Shown piece by piece: positions 24,068-34,521 of a stretch of DNA of 64,000 bases (positions within the stretch are counted from its first letter, which is position 1; every line of letters begins with the position of its first letter). Source of the stretch: Diphasiastrum complanatum (lineage: Eukaryota > Streptophyta > Lycopodiopsida > Lycopodiales > Lycopodiaceae); the NCBI GenBank assembly GCA_029204225.1, contig CM055095.1, forward strand, positions 57,181,898 to 57,245,897. Direction: 5' to 3'. The translations under genes were made by a program, and so were the position numbers. The notes under the pieces are model-generated. The model was not told the origin of the DNA. It searched no databases and saw only the letters and a program-made list of their open reading frames with translations.

Positions 24068-24260
24068 CTCGCGTGATGGCGACGCTGGGAACTCTGAGGA
24101 TGATATCGCTATGACATGAGAGAGTAGCAGAGTCAGGCGGGGAGAGGAAGGGGCTCGCGTGATGGCGATATTGGGCACATTCAGGCTGATATCACTACGA
24201 CGCAAGAGGGTATCAGGGATAGGCCTGGGGATGAGGTCACTCACATGATGGCGATATCAC
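24068..24260. repeat. 86-bp tandem repeat, CTCGCGTGATGGCGA
   Basis: Units start at 24068, 24154 and 24240 with ctcrcrtgatggcga. The first two also share tctgaggatgatatcgctatgac / ttcaggctgatatcactacgac. The inverse motif gccatcacgcgag recurs at about 24991, and a shorter cacgcgag at about 24025. Copies therefore lie close to both divergent start codons (24006, - and 25018, +). Confidence 0.7.
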
Positions 24261-24333
24261 GTATGCAAGTCGTATGGAAGCAATCAAAGGTGAAAGCAAA
24301 TTACACAAACCTGTACAATCCCCGGGAATAGAC

Positions 24334-24341
24334 TTATATAG
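24334..24341 (-). promoter_or_regulatory. TATA box for the H3-Ulp1-like gene
   Basis: TATATAAG on the minus strand, about 330 bp upstream of the ATG at 24006 and just outside the CACGTG-rich repeat. The distance allows a 5' leader that would include the 86-bp repeats. Confidence 0.45.
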
Positions 24342-24370
24342 GCGAAAAAAGTTCTCACGTGTAAATACTT

Positions 24371-24760
24371 GCGACACATGGCCCAATCAGTAACTGACGT
24401 GTGGAACTACACGTCTGTATACGCACGTGTGAAACTGCACATCTGGAGCAACACATGTGGGATCTCACATGTGGACACATGGCCGAATGGTTCAGCAACA
24501 TGTATTCTCGCACATATAAGCTCACACGTGTGGTCACGTGGCCCAATCAGTACTTGACGTGTGGAACTACATGTCTGTATCCACACGTGTGAAACTGCAC
24601 GTATGGAACAACACATGTGGGGATTGCACATGTGGCCAAATGGTCGAATGGTTTAGTGACGTGTATTCTAGCACGTATTAGCTCAAACATGTGGGCACGT
24701 GGCTGAATGGCAAATTGACGTGTATGGTAGCACGTGTGGCCTCGCATGTGTGGATGGTTA
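24371..24760. repeat. 160-bp tandem repeat rich in CACGTG-like palindromes
   Basis: About 2.4 units: acatggcccaatcagta at 24377, acgtggcccaatcagta at 24537, acgtggctgaatgg at 24697. Within each unit the words gacgtgtggaactaca, cacgtgtgaaactgcac, acaacacatgtggg and gacgtgtattct(c/a)gcac recur. CACRTG, ACGTGT and ACATGT sites occur roughly every 15-25 bp. CACGTG is the core of the plant G-box, bound by bZIP and bHLH factors. The block sits between two outward-facing TATA boxes. Confidence 0.8.
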
Positions 24761-24806
24761 TATTACACGTCATAGATCTAATCCATGGATCGACGCGTGT
24801 TTTAGC

Positions 24807-24815
24807 TATATAAAT
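24807..24815 (+). promoter_or_regulatory. TATA box for the rightward gene
   Basis: TATATAAAT on the + strand, about 205 bp upstream of the ATG at 25018. With the minus-strand TATA at 24334-24341 it defines a divergent promoter pair about 470 bp apart. Confidence 0.45.
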
Positions 24816-25017
24816 GTTGTTTGATCAGTTAAAACCTTTTGCTAAGTTTTCGATTTTCACTCCCTATAGCTCTTGGTGTGTCAACACTACTAGTTCTTTG
24901 TAGTATCGCTACCACGTGAGAATCTATTTCAGATTCTAGACGATCTTGGATCCCTCGCGTCGTTCCGATATCCGGTCATTCACCAATATTGCCATCACGC
25001 GAGGACTGCCTAAATGT

Positions 25018-26563
25018 CTTCTAACTCCTTGCCACCCTGCATCGTAGCAATACTTGGCCCTACTGTTCATACTTTCGAGATGGCTTCCTCGTCTTTTGAT
25101 TATACTTTTGATTCTGCGTTGCACGCCTTCCTCGTTGAATCCGGTGTTGGTAACTACATAGGTCACTATAAGACGTATTTCAATATGTCTTTTGATATTG
25201 AGAGTTTTGGATCAGAACATAAATCCTATTTTCTAGTGTTGTATAAAAGTATTATGATAGTCTGAATCAGTCTATGTTGATAATGGATAATCTACGATTC
25301 ATCCATTTTCATGACCTGGTACTTGCCCAACCATCTTCAAAGCAGGCCCACAACTGACGATTCACAAAAATAGTGAGTGATTTTAAATGTGTGGTCCATT
25401 GTGACTAGCACAATCGATCATGTTGCCTTTTGCAAGAAGGCATGGGCTTTGTGTTTTATCTTTCTGCTCTTGTTCCTGAAGAGGCAGAAACTTCGAGGCT
25501 AAGCATTGAGGGTGCCTCATCATCAACTAATTATGTGATATCAGAGGCAAGATTGGCAGTAATGTACGACCCAACCAAGTCTCGTGCATTGTCCATTTCT
25601 TCCTTATCTGACATGAATCCATATGACAAAACCAAAACTGTCCTCGATTTGCCGGTGTATTACATGAATAGTGTCGCATACCTCTCTTTGAATGATGTTG
25701 GAGATGTTCTTGATTTGAGGGAGGATGAAATATTATCAATTTTGTCTAATTTCATCAAAAAATTCAAGGACATCATAGATCTCGAGGGTGATGATGATCT
25801 ACGTGATTACAAAGACGGAGATGAATGGCTGGATGGGACTGAAGCCTTGAAGTCAATCATGTCTGAAAGCAGGGCATACCAGACAAATTTGCCCAGTGAG
25901 GAGGAATTTCTGAGAATCCGGAGCAGATATGTGTCACAGTCTTCGGAAACTAATCCATCCACTGCTTCGACAACCATTGTTGCTGGTCATGATCTACATA
26001 CTGCTGCACTTATTCAAGATGATGAGCGTGATCTGGTAGGTAAATCTGGTTTTATCTGAATGAGATTTTTATTCAAGTATAGTTATTTTGTTTTTCAAGA
26101 TATGTGACCTTTGCTCGTATTTTACAAGCTACTATGGAGGTGGATGCCTTTGCAACAAGGCAGAGATATTTGAGGGGATGCCAGGGATCACGACAAAAAA
26201 ATTCATCCCTGTCCAATTATTTGAAGTGCTTTGTAATAATGAGATTTGCATTCATCATAACAAATTTTCTTCAGATGCTGCGACAATAATAATGGCAATT
26301 AAAGCGTTATCCTATTACTCGAACGAGCATAAATACCCTCCGAATACATATAAAATTATTTTTGCGAAGAGAGACATTGTCATAAAAGTATTTGGCTATG
26401 TAGCTGAGGAAGTTCCTAAAAGGTCTTCCTCCTTAGCTATTTTTTCCGGATACATTGACTTGAGCAAAAGAAGATCCATTGATTTTCTAGATCCATATGA
26501 TAGAAAAAAATTTCTTCATGACCACACAACAAAGCTGATCATTAAAGACAAAGAGAAACAATG
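25018..26563 (+). pseudogene. Unknown spliced gene with acidic middle and Cys cluster
   Basis: I do not recognise this protein. Block 1 (25018-25262) starts MSSNSLPPCIVAILGP and stops. A further exon junction between about 25147 and 25430 is likely but not resolved. Block 2 (from 25430) is acidic (LREDEILSILSNFIKKFKDI, DLEGDDDLRDYKDGDEW) with a Ser/Thr-rich end. A 64-bp intron (26036-26099, CTG|GTAGGT...TTTTTCAAG|ATA) joins DDERDL to ICDLCSYF exactly in phase. Block 3 begins with a possible zinc-binding cluster (ICDLC...GGCLCNKAEIF, then EVLCNNEICIHH). It then has a mixed alpha/beta region (TYKIIFAKRDIVIKVFGYVA) and ends in KDKEKQ-stop at 26563. Block 2 plus block 3 has no internal stop, so this part may be intact. 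Divergent partner of the H3-Ulp1-like gene; function unknown. Confidence 0.5.
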
Positions 26564-26719
26564 ATTTTGCCTTGCATTGTACTTGAAATGATGCGATATA
26601 GTACATATACTTTTTTCGTTTGATATCATGAAAATTACTATGAGTTGAGTCCTTCATCAATATTATTTTCGTCTATAAATTTGCACGCCTTTCTGAATTT
26701 CTGATAATTTTTTGATCTA

Positions 26720-29237
26720 GTTTATATCGGATTTGAACACACCTGTAGAACCATTGAAATAGTTGGACGATGTAACTATTTTTTTAAGATGTTCCACCGT
26801 GTTGTGTATTTCGATGAAATGCTGTTATGGCTTGTTAATGCCATTTCTCCATTCCTTGTGATGACCAAATACTTAAACTACCGTAACCTTTTGCAAAAAA
26901 TGATGCATGATGTCGTAAAATGTGCTGCAATATCATAGATACAAATATTGTCATATTAATCATTTTAAATTTAGCATATGTGCAATGAGATTATAATTCG
27001 AAGAGTTAGTTACATTGAAAAGAGATTTACCATATAATGTGTAATATGACCTTCACCCCAGACGTTTTTTACTGTATCCACAAACTCAATTGTTGATTTC
27101 TCAATTAGTAGGACATCAGTATCAGACAATTTATCTTTTCTAAGCAATTTGACCATGTTGTCAAGCTTTGTCCAGACTTCAACTTTTTTAATCCTCGTTG
27201 TTCCTTTTTCTTCAAAATCCTTTGTGGCATTGAGTACATCTATCCAAATTGAGTACTAGATTTTAGTCGGTTTTTCGGAATGATTTGATAAGAAACGACG
27301 AGCTTTGGATCCTCCTATGTTTGGGTTACATGGTATGTTTCCCGTTTTTCCTGAAAGCTTCTCGTCCTTTTGTATTTTAATGTGTCCTTTATGAAGTCCC
27401 ACTTTTGATAAAACTTTTTCCAATCGAGCTATTGCTTTTTTGGCTAATGACTCTGGCTTAGTATTCCAAGCAAACCAAATATGAAGATATATCAATTTTT
27501 CGATAATTCTAACCTCTCCATGTAGTGTACAAATGTGAACATTTTTAAGCGAAATCGATAATACTAGTTTCCAAGTCGGATCTTCTATATCCCTTGAAAC
27601 TCTCGTGCTCTTCGACATGTCATATGTAGTTTTCATGCAATAGAGACATGGATGTTTTGAATTTGCTCCATGTGAGACGTTGAACATGCACTTCAACGAC
27701 TTCAGGTCTCCAGCCAAATGCCATTCCACCTTAAAATCACCTATTCCAGGAACATTGAGTGGTGTGTCACTCGTATGATTCTTAATTATCTCTGGATATT
27801 TTGTTTTACTAAAAATCCAAACTAGAATGCCATAATCTTCTTTTAAAACTTGTTTGAAACACAAAATCATGAACTATTTTAAGAGAATTGAACTTAGACC
27901 TATAATAACAAAACAATATTAGCTTAAAACACAAAACCAAAAATTCTCGAAATGAATTAGTTGCTAGTACTCAATAGAATAGATTTAAACCTAGAAAGCT
28001 GCCAACCACCAAATATTATTTTTGGACTGCACACAAGTACTGCACTCAAAGACTTTCCAATCATGTCCTTGTCTTTCAGATTTTGATTGGTGACTAAAGC
28101 TGATCTGCAAAATAAAAATAAGACTTAGAAAAAAAACAATTCACAATCATTGATGTGCTAGATGAAACAAAACACATGAATAGTTTAAAACATAATCTTA
28201 CTTGAAAGCCTTTTTTTTTTTTTTGTTGAGCCCCACTTGATGAAAGCTCGTCAATACTTTTTAAAATAACTCTTTTTCGTTTATTATTCAGCATTTTCTT
28301 TCGTAATGTGTTTACTTCTGCATTTATTTGACAATATGAGGTACGCAATGTTTGTACAATTAGTTTCATATTGTCAGTTTCTTGGTTAAGGTTTAATATA
28401 ATATCTTGCAAACGAGAATTATCTATCTTCAAGATTTCATTCTCTTATTTTGTTTGCAACAAAAAAGTTTCTTTTTCTCTGTAGTCAGTAAGCAAACCAT
28501 TCAACATATTTTTTAAACAATGGATTTTTTTCATTGAATTACTAATGCCATAACTTTTCAACCTTTCACAATAACCCAATAGACCATTGTGTCTTTCACA
28601 CAAAAACAGTATGAGTTGCGTGACTGATCTGAAATTTGGATGTTGCATTGAGGTTGGATCGATTGGATACAAACTTCCATCAACCCGTAGATCACAATGT
28701 TTCCTGTCTTCCGTCCTTTGGTGAGCTGGTAAGGTGGGTCCTTTCAGATTTTTTCTCGACAGCGGAGCATATTCCTGTGGGAAGATCAATATGGAGAAGA
28801 TATTTAGACATCTTAATAACTGATAGATTAATCTAGTAGAAAACCAACTTGTTATACATCTTGCAAGCTATTAAGACTCGTCTTTATTAAAAAAAAATTA
28901 AATTGAAAAAGTTTGAAATGACCTTGGCGCTCTTCTTGCTTTATATGCAAAATCAAAGCTTTGCAGTTATGAGCAAAATATTTTTTCAATAGATGTGTGT
29001 TGAAATTGCAAATTTTTGAATTGCAAAAGTTTGAAATAACCTTGCCGCTCCATTTGATCCAACACACTCCATATTTTCTGAATTGCAAAAATTTAGATTC
29101 ACGTTGGCGCTCACGTGACATTTCTTAGACAACCCTTTTGGGCCTTGGAACTCCTCTAATGTTTGAGGATGATGCTTCATTAATCTTTTGGAAGAGGCTT
29201 GTGAAGTCTCTATGCTTTTATTGTTAATAAACAACAC
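26720..29237 (-). pseudogene. Multi-exon DDE transposase-like gene, decayed
   Basis: Supported exons, right to left: b 28774-28202 (EYAPLSRKNLKGPTLPAHQR, coiled coil, Lys-rich end), c 28104-27991, d 27899-27031, e 26924 to about 26720. Introns of 97, 91 and 106 bp have GT-AG ends; c-d and d-e join in phase. Exon d has WHLAGDLKSLKCMFNVSHGA then SKHPCLYC, a GD-x-K motif plus C-x2-C insert as in several transposon-encoded RNase H-fold transposases. Exon e has HILRHHASFFAKGYGSLSIW and SSQGMEKWH, a candidate catalytic Glu. Upstream 29237-28860 has a possible C2H2 finger (FCNSKICNFNTHLLKKYFAH). Breaks: TAG at 27256-27258, TAA at 26835-26837, a frame change near 27850 and probably one in the A-run at 28215. 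Superfamily not assignable by eye (Plavaka/Zisupton-like groups are possible). Confidence 0.55.
28899..29115. repeat. Three copies of a 33-bp word in the transposase 5' region
   Basis: aattg(c/a)aaaa(g)tttgaaat.accttg(g/c)cgctc occurs at about 28899, 29020 and 29080 with spacing of about 120 and 60 bp. In the minus-strand reading they encode related peptides (SKFLQF, KVISNFCNSK, HFKLFQF), suggesting a repeated protein motif. Confidence 0.4.
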
Positions 29238-29239
29238 AT

Positions 29240-29640
29240 AAGTCTCTTGATTACTGTAGTAAGCTAGAATCCATCTCTAGGACATCATATTCTTGTTGAA
29301 CTCTGCGAATTCTGAATTTGATGATGTGGTATTTTTTTTTGTATTGAGATCAACATGTAAAGACTACAACTAGATTTGGTGAGTTGATTCTTAGATTTAG
29401 TGAGTTGATCCTTCCTTGCTGATATAGATGCAATTCTAGGATGCTAGATGTAGTGAAGCATTCATTTGGGAAAATCTAACGATTTATGTATCTCATTCCT
29501 TAGTACTAAGAGTATAATATATGTATATGTTTATTAAAAAACAACATGAGTAGATAAGCCCTTGTACAAATCTAAATCACGTGATGTTGCTAGCTTGAAC
29601 ATGTTGGAGCTAAAGCTTTTGTCATGTGCTACCTACCAAA
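29240..29640. other. No gene recognised
   Basis: AT-rich spacer right of the transposase-like gene. No inverted repeat matching 20.2-20.4 kb was found by eye. Confidence 0.35.
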
Positions 29641-29644
29641 GGCT

Positions 29645-29995
29645 CATGTGCTTGAAGTCCTCTCATCTTGGACAACAACATTGGGCTAGGCCTTTTCACA
29701 ACCATCTCTACAATGACTTCCTCAAGGATGTGGGCTTGAAGGCATTCAATGACCATTAGGAAATGATCATGCTCAGTGTGCTAGGCTTGAAGCCCTCTTA
29801 GGATTTCTATATAGGGTTTTTCAATCTTGTGGGCTTGAAGCCGTTTCATGGCTTCTGGATATGTTGATGGTGTGGGTTTGAAGCCTTTCCTTGGTCAATA
29901 GACTATGATTTTGCTCAATGTTATGAGCTTGAAGCCCTCTCGTGGGTTTCAATGTTCTTGCTCATTAATGTGGGCTTGGAACATTTTCTTGATTT
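29645..29995. repeat. Degenerate repeat built on gggcttgaagcc
   Basis: tg(t)g(g)gcttgaagccctctc-like words recur about seven times (near 29648, 29730, 29783, 29842, 29875, 29928, 29972), each followed by cttgg/catgg-type words. Spacing of 35-80 bp is irregular. Probably an eroded minisatellite. Confidence 0.45.
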
Positions 29996-29999
29996 GAAT

Positions 30000-31600
30000 C
30001 ATGCTCTATATGTGCTCTTGAAGCCTAATAGTGAGATGTGGACCTTTACAGTTTATTGTTGTGGGTTCTTCTTGTTTATCTTTTGGTATATTCCAAAATG
30101 ATTATGCCCAATGGATCAAATGAGTTCAACATTGTGGAGTTGTTGTGAAGGCATGCAAATTCTAAAAATATATATCTGGCCAGTTAATATGGCTTACACT
30201 CGTGTTAGGCTAATAACAATAGCCTTGTTGGAGCTGAGTTGATGAAAACCCTCATCAAGTGGTGTCACCAAAAGAGGTAATAAACCAATGAATCACCAAG
30301 TGGTGCATGCTAAAGAAGTGATCCACCCATAAACCACCCAGTCGTGTTGCCTAAAGGAGGTGATGTACCAATGTTTGAGATGATACTCTTGAAGTAGATT
30401 AGAAGCAATGATTTCTAGTAAACAATGGCCTTTTTTGTGATTCTGCTTTTCTAGTAGGTGATTTTGGTTGACAATTGCCTTCTTGCCCTTGCATGTTGTG
30501 TTGAATCTCTCCTTTCAATTTTGTAGTTTAGCCCTTTGGTCGTCCATTTTGAGGGGTCTTTGGCCCTAATTTTATACATTTGTATGTAGATCAAATAGTA
30601 CCAAATTTTATTTTTACCTCAAATATAAAATCTCGTGATTTTCCATTTACAAAGTCAAGCTTGTCACGTGTTGTGTATTCGTGGACTAAAAAGCCCAAAT
30701 TTCAAATTTGACTTGGCCTATTTTCAACCTATCATTTGACTTTTCATGCTAAATACTAAAAGTATTTTGAAAAAATGGATTCATGCTTCTTCCTTGTCAT
30801 ATCAAAGGTTTTAAAATAGTCTAGTACACGTTGGAGTTTTTGATCCAAAGCTACTTAGCAAATAAATTACTGGCTTTTTTTTTTTTTTGAAGTTAAAATT
30901 TAAGAAACATTTGTTTCAACAATTCACAAAATCAGCAATTTGCATACATATTGTCAATCATAATGAATGCACACACGTTATGAACACTTTGACGTAAAAA
31001 TTTCATGTAGTGGCTTTGTACTCTGACTTTAAGAAATGATTAGGTTACTATACACCTATTGTGAGCGGATGGCATTAGTACAAGCTTGTTGATAAGAAGT
31101 ACTATCTCAAAGATGCAATTTAGATGGATCATAGCATGGCCCTACCGGAGATGACAATAGCACGAGTCATCAAAATACACGTGACTATGAGATGTGTATA
31201 AATGGATAAATAAGCCATGAACCAAAGAACAAAAAAGTAGAACACAATCATAAATAAAGGCCTTACTATGAGAGGTGACAACATCATGAGTCTTGTAATA
31301 CATGTGACTACGACATGCGTATAAAAATACAAAGATGTGAAGCAAAAAAGGGAAGTACACCATGATATATGACGTATTAATAATGTTACTCTAAAGTTGT
31401 AAAATGACAACAACAATGTTCGTATTTTTCATCTCATCCACTTTAGGCTCGAGGTTTTCTTGCTTGATGCTTAAATATTCCTTGCGACCATATTTAAAAT
31501 CTAGTAAACAAAGAGATTGTGAAACAAATAATACTTGCTCAATATTTAATAAGCTTCGTAAGAAAAGAGCCAACACAAAGACAAAGACAACTTAGCAAAC
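30000..31600. other. No gene recognised
   Basis: Contains a short triplicated phrase (caagtggtg..., 30257-30345: aagtggtg.. / ccaagtggtgcatgctaaagaagtgat / cccagtcgtgttgcctaaaggaggtgat) and nothing else I can support. Confidence 0.4.
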
Positions 31601-31702
31601 AAAAATACCTTCAACCATAGATTGGAAATTGAAGCCTTATATAACCATAGAAAAAATACCTTCAACAATAGATTGGAAATTGAAGCCTTATATAACCATA
31701 GA
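31601..31702. repeat. 51-bp tandem duplication
   Basis: Two almost identical 51-bp units: aaaataccttcaac(c/a)atagattgg followed by aaattgaagccttatataac. They differ at one base in the first 20, so the duplication is recent. Confidence 0.85.
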
Positions 31703-31704
31703 GT

Positions 31705-34520
31705 ATTAGGTGAGCCATCAACTACATCTCCAAGACAAAATATCCTTATGCATACTCACTTATTCTACTCCAAATATCTAGACTCACTTATTCTACTTCA
31801 AATATCTCCACCACGTGGTCCATAAGTTGCCTTTTATATAAATGAGAACTCATGGGACAAGTATGACTTTAATATCATGGTCCATTTACTTTGTTGTACA
31901 AATAAAAGTGCAACAAATATTTGACTATGCTCCACGTATCATTTATATAGGTGCACGTCATTCAAGAGATTGAATGTGCTTTAAGTCCATATGCTTTTGG
32001 TCCCATGATAAAGACAAAGGCATCTTAGACCACTCGCTTGTCCAATGTCGACTATAAAAGCTGTCAAGATTCAATGTCCAAAGAAACCATAAAACTATAT
32101 CAAACATTTTGAGACACCTAAGATGCTTACATTAAACCAAATAATTATAAACCTTCAACTATTGTTCACAATCCAACAAGCATTTCCATATGCAAGATGA
32201 AAATCATAAGCAAATAGAAAGGTTTTGCTACCATAAGGGCAAGAAAATCCATCCACATGATTAATTATAGCTTTCAAGTGCAAATCTAGAGCTTTGATTG
32301 AAGTATGAATCTTGTAAATTTCCACTCTCCATGGCAAATTGCGTGATTGTATAAATAACATACCGTGCCTTTGAAATGTAATTCTTTTGCCATTGTAACC
32401 TCAAAAACTACTTCAAAATGTATTCCATTTTGCCATTGTGATCTCAAAAAACACTTGAATGATCCTCCAATAAGTTGTGTGGTTAGGACAACTTTCCTCT
32501 CCATGAGTTTAGGAATTCAAGTCCAATTCTCCACACAACTAAGGACATTCAAGAGAAAAAAAAAACACTTACAATGGGAATTGGAAGCCACAATCTCTGT
32601 TGCTATATCAGAGCCAGGTTGGCATGAGGGATTGGCACAACCCCTAATTGTCTAATCCTGCAATACATTAAATTAAGCAAAGATTGGCACTCTGCTGGAA
32701 TAGATTGGGTACTAAGCCATTGAACTGAAGTATCATTTCGTCAGAAGCAAAGTTCTCAGTGGGTCAAAGTTCTTAAATTTTGTGGATTCCTTTTTCAAAA
32801 ACTTTTATAATATGAACTTTTGAAAGTGACCCACTGACAGAATATGATTTTTGTAAGTCATAAGATAATTCCAAAAATCAGATTGTGGCTCAACAAAGTC
32901 TAAAGAAGTTAGAAGAGGATGTCTATGATGGTCAAAAGATGTGGTCTATAATAAAAATCTTCGCCATAAACTAAAATGCTTTTGCCAATCCTTTACACTT
33001 GAGAACACACTTTTTCATAATATTTCCACCAAGTTCAACAGCCATGCAATTATGGCTTAGCTGCCTGCCATGTCTTGATGGCTGTTTTACATGTTGGAAA
33101 GGTCACTTGAAAATTCATTCCCCAAAACATAAACTTCTTAAGATTCTAGGCTCACCTAGCCATTGTAGCACAACAAATAAAAGATTGATAGCTAATTGCA
33201 TATAGCACCTTTCTCAAGTCACAAGAAACCAGATCCAGTGAACCAAGACACAAATGCATTTGATTGCAAGTTTTGCATCTTTTTATCAAAAAACAGCATC
33301 CTCGTTGGATTGAAGTTTTGGTAAAGTGATCCGCAGTAAGCATCTACTTACAAAATGTGCTTCTGAGTGAAACATAAGCATGAAGCATGCCAACTACTAC
33401 TTCCACACACTGTCTTTCATGATCTAGGAAAAGACAATTGCTATCCACCATTTCCATAAACCCTCTAGAGAAATATGCCGAGACAGCTTCTAGTACTTCT
33501 ACCCAACTGGAGAAATTCCACAAAGAAACAATTAGGTCTACATAAGTATTTTGATCCAGAAGATTTATGATTTATCAACTCCATAAAGAACTCATCGAAT
33601 AAATCCGTCACGGCTGATTGGATCCGCGCACCGGGAATCATGCAGTCTTGAACAGTTTAAGCAGCAGATGCCCATAGCTGCTGTTTTATCAGGTGCCATG
33701 TACTAATTTTTATCAGATGCCCATAGCTGCTGTGCCATGTACTAAATTTTAAGGTAAAAGTGCTCCTCAACCTGCTCTGAGCACAAAGAGCTTAAGAAAA
33801 GTTTGCATCAGCACAGCAGAAAGTGTCAATCCTGATCTTCATTTGGACAAAAGGTCAGCAATTCCTCCCATTACTTGAATCCAAGCTTGTTGGGCATGTC
33901 TCTTTTCAAGCCCACCATCATCCTTACATCTGCTTCAACCACTGTACTTTTTATGAAGGATCATTTCCAATCTTCCCAGAGTGGAGAAGACCAAGCAAGA
34001 TACAAAGCGAGATTATGGAAAAAACAAAATTTCAGGATTGCACGGCAAACCCTTCATCACTGATCTGAGAGTAGAGTATGTTCTGTACGGAAAACAGAGA
34101 CTCTGTAAAACCTTCACTAAACAAAAACACAGACTCTGTAAAAACTTCCACAAAACAAAAACCCAACTCGCAGGTCGAAAGAAAACTAACAAACAACAAA
34201 ATTCATTGAACTGGCCACAACGGCTGTGCTTTATGTAAGGGGTTTTTCTGGTTGCAAGCTCTTTGGCATTAATCTGCCAATACGAAGTATATATATTCTG
34301 TACAGTAAAACAAAATGAACTATGTAGTATGAAGATAGAAGAAAAAGTAAAGCATCCGGATCATAGAAAGTCATGTTCTCGCAGAAGCTTAATGGCTACA
34401 GCACCCCTTTACACTGCTCCTTCATGTACAGCTCCCATTCCTTTTTCAACTGCAAAGATATTGCTCAATCGGGCTGCCTTTTTCCTGTGGGAGTCGCCTC
34501 GGCTGAGAGAATTGCTGGAT
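31705..34520. other. No gene recognised
   Basis: No domain motifs. A short duplication ccattgt(a/g)a(c/t)ctcaaaaa lies at 32390-32455. cagatgcccatagctgctgt occurs twice (about 33665 and 33715). This is the 3' side of the small gene at 34522-36192, so its 3' UTR and terminator should lie in the last few hundred bases. Confidence 0.4.
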
Positions 34521-34521
34521 C

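Noticed and set aside
22237-29240. Endogenous giant-virus insertion, considered because of the histone-like gene
   Set aside because: The genes have short spliceosomal introns, and no capsid, polymerase B or packaging ATPase motif was seen. A transposon explains it better.
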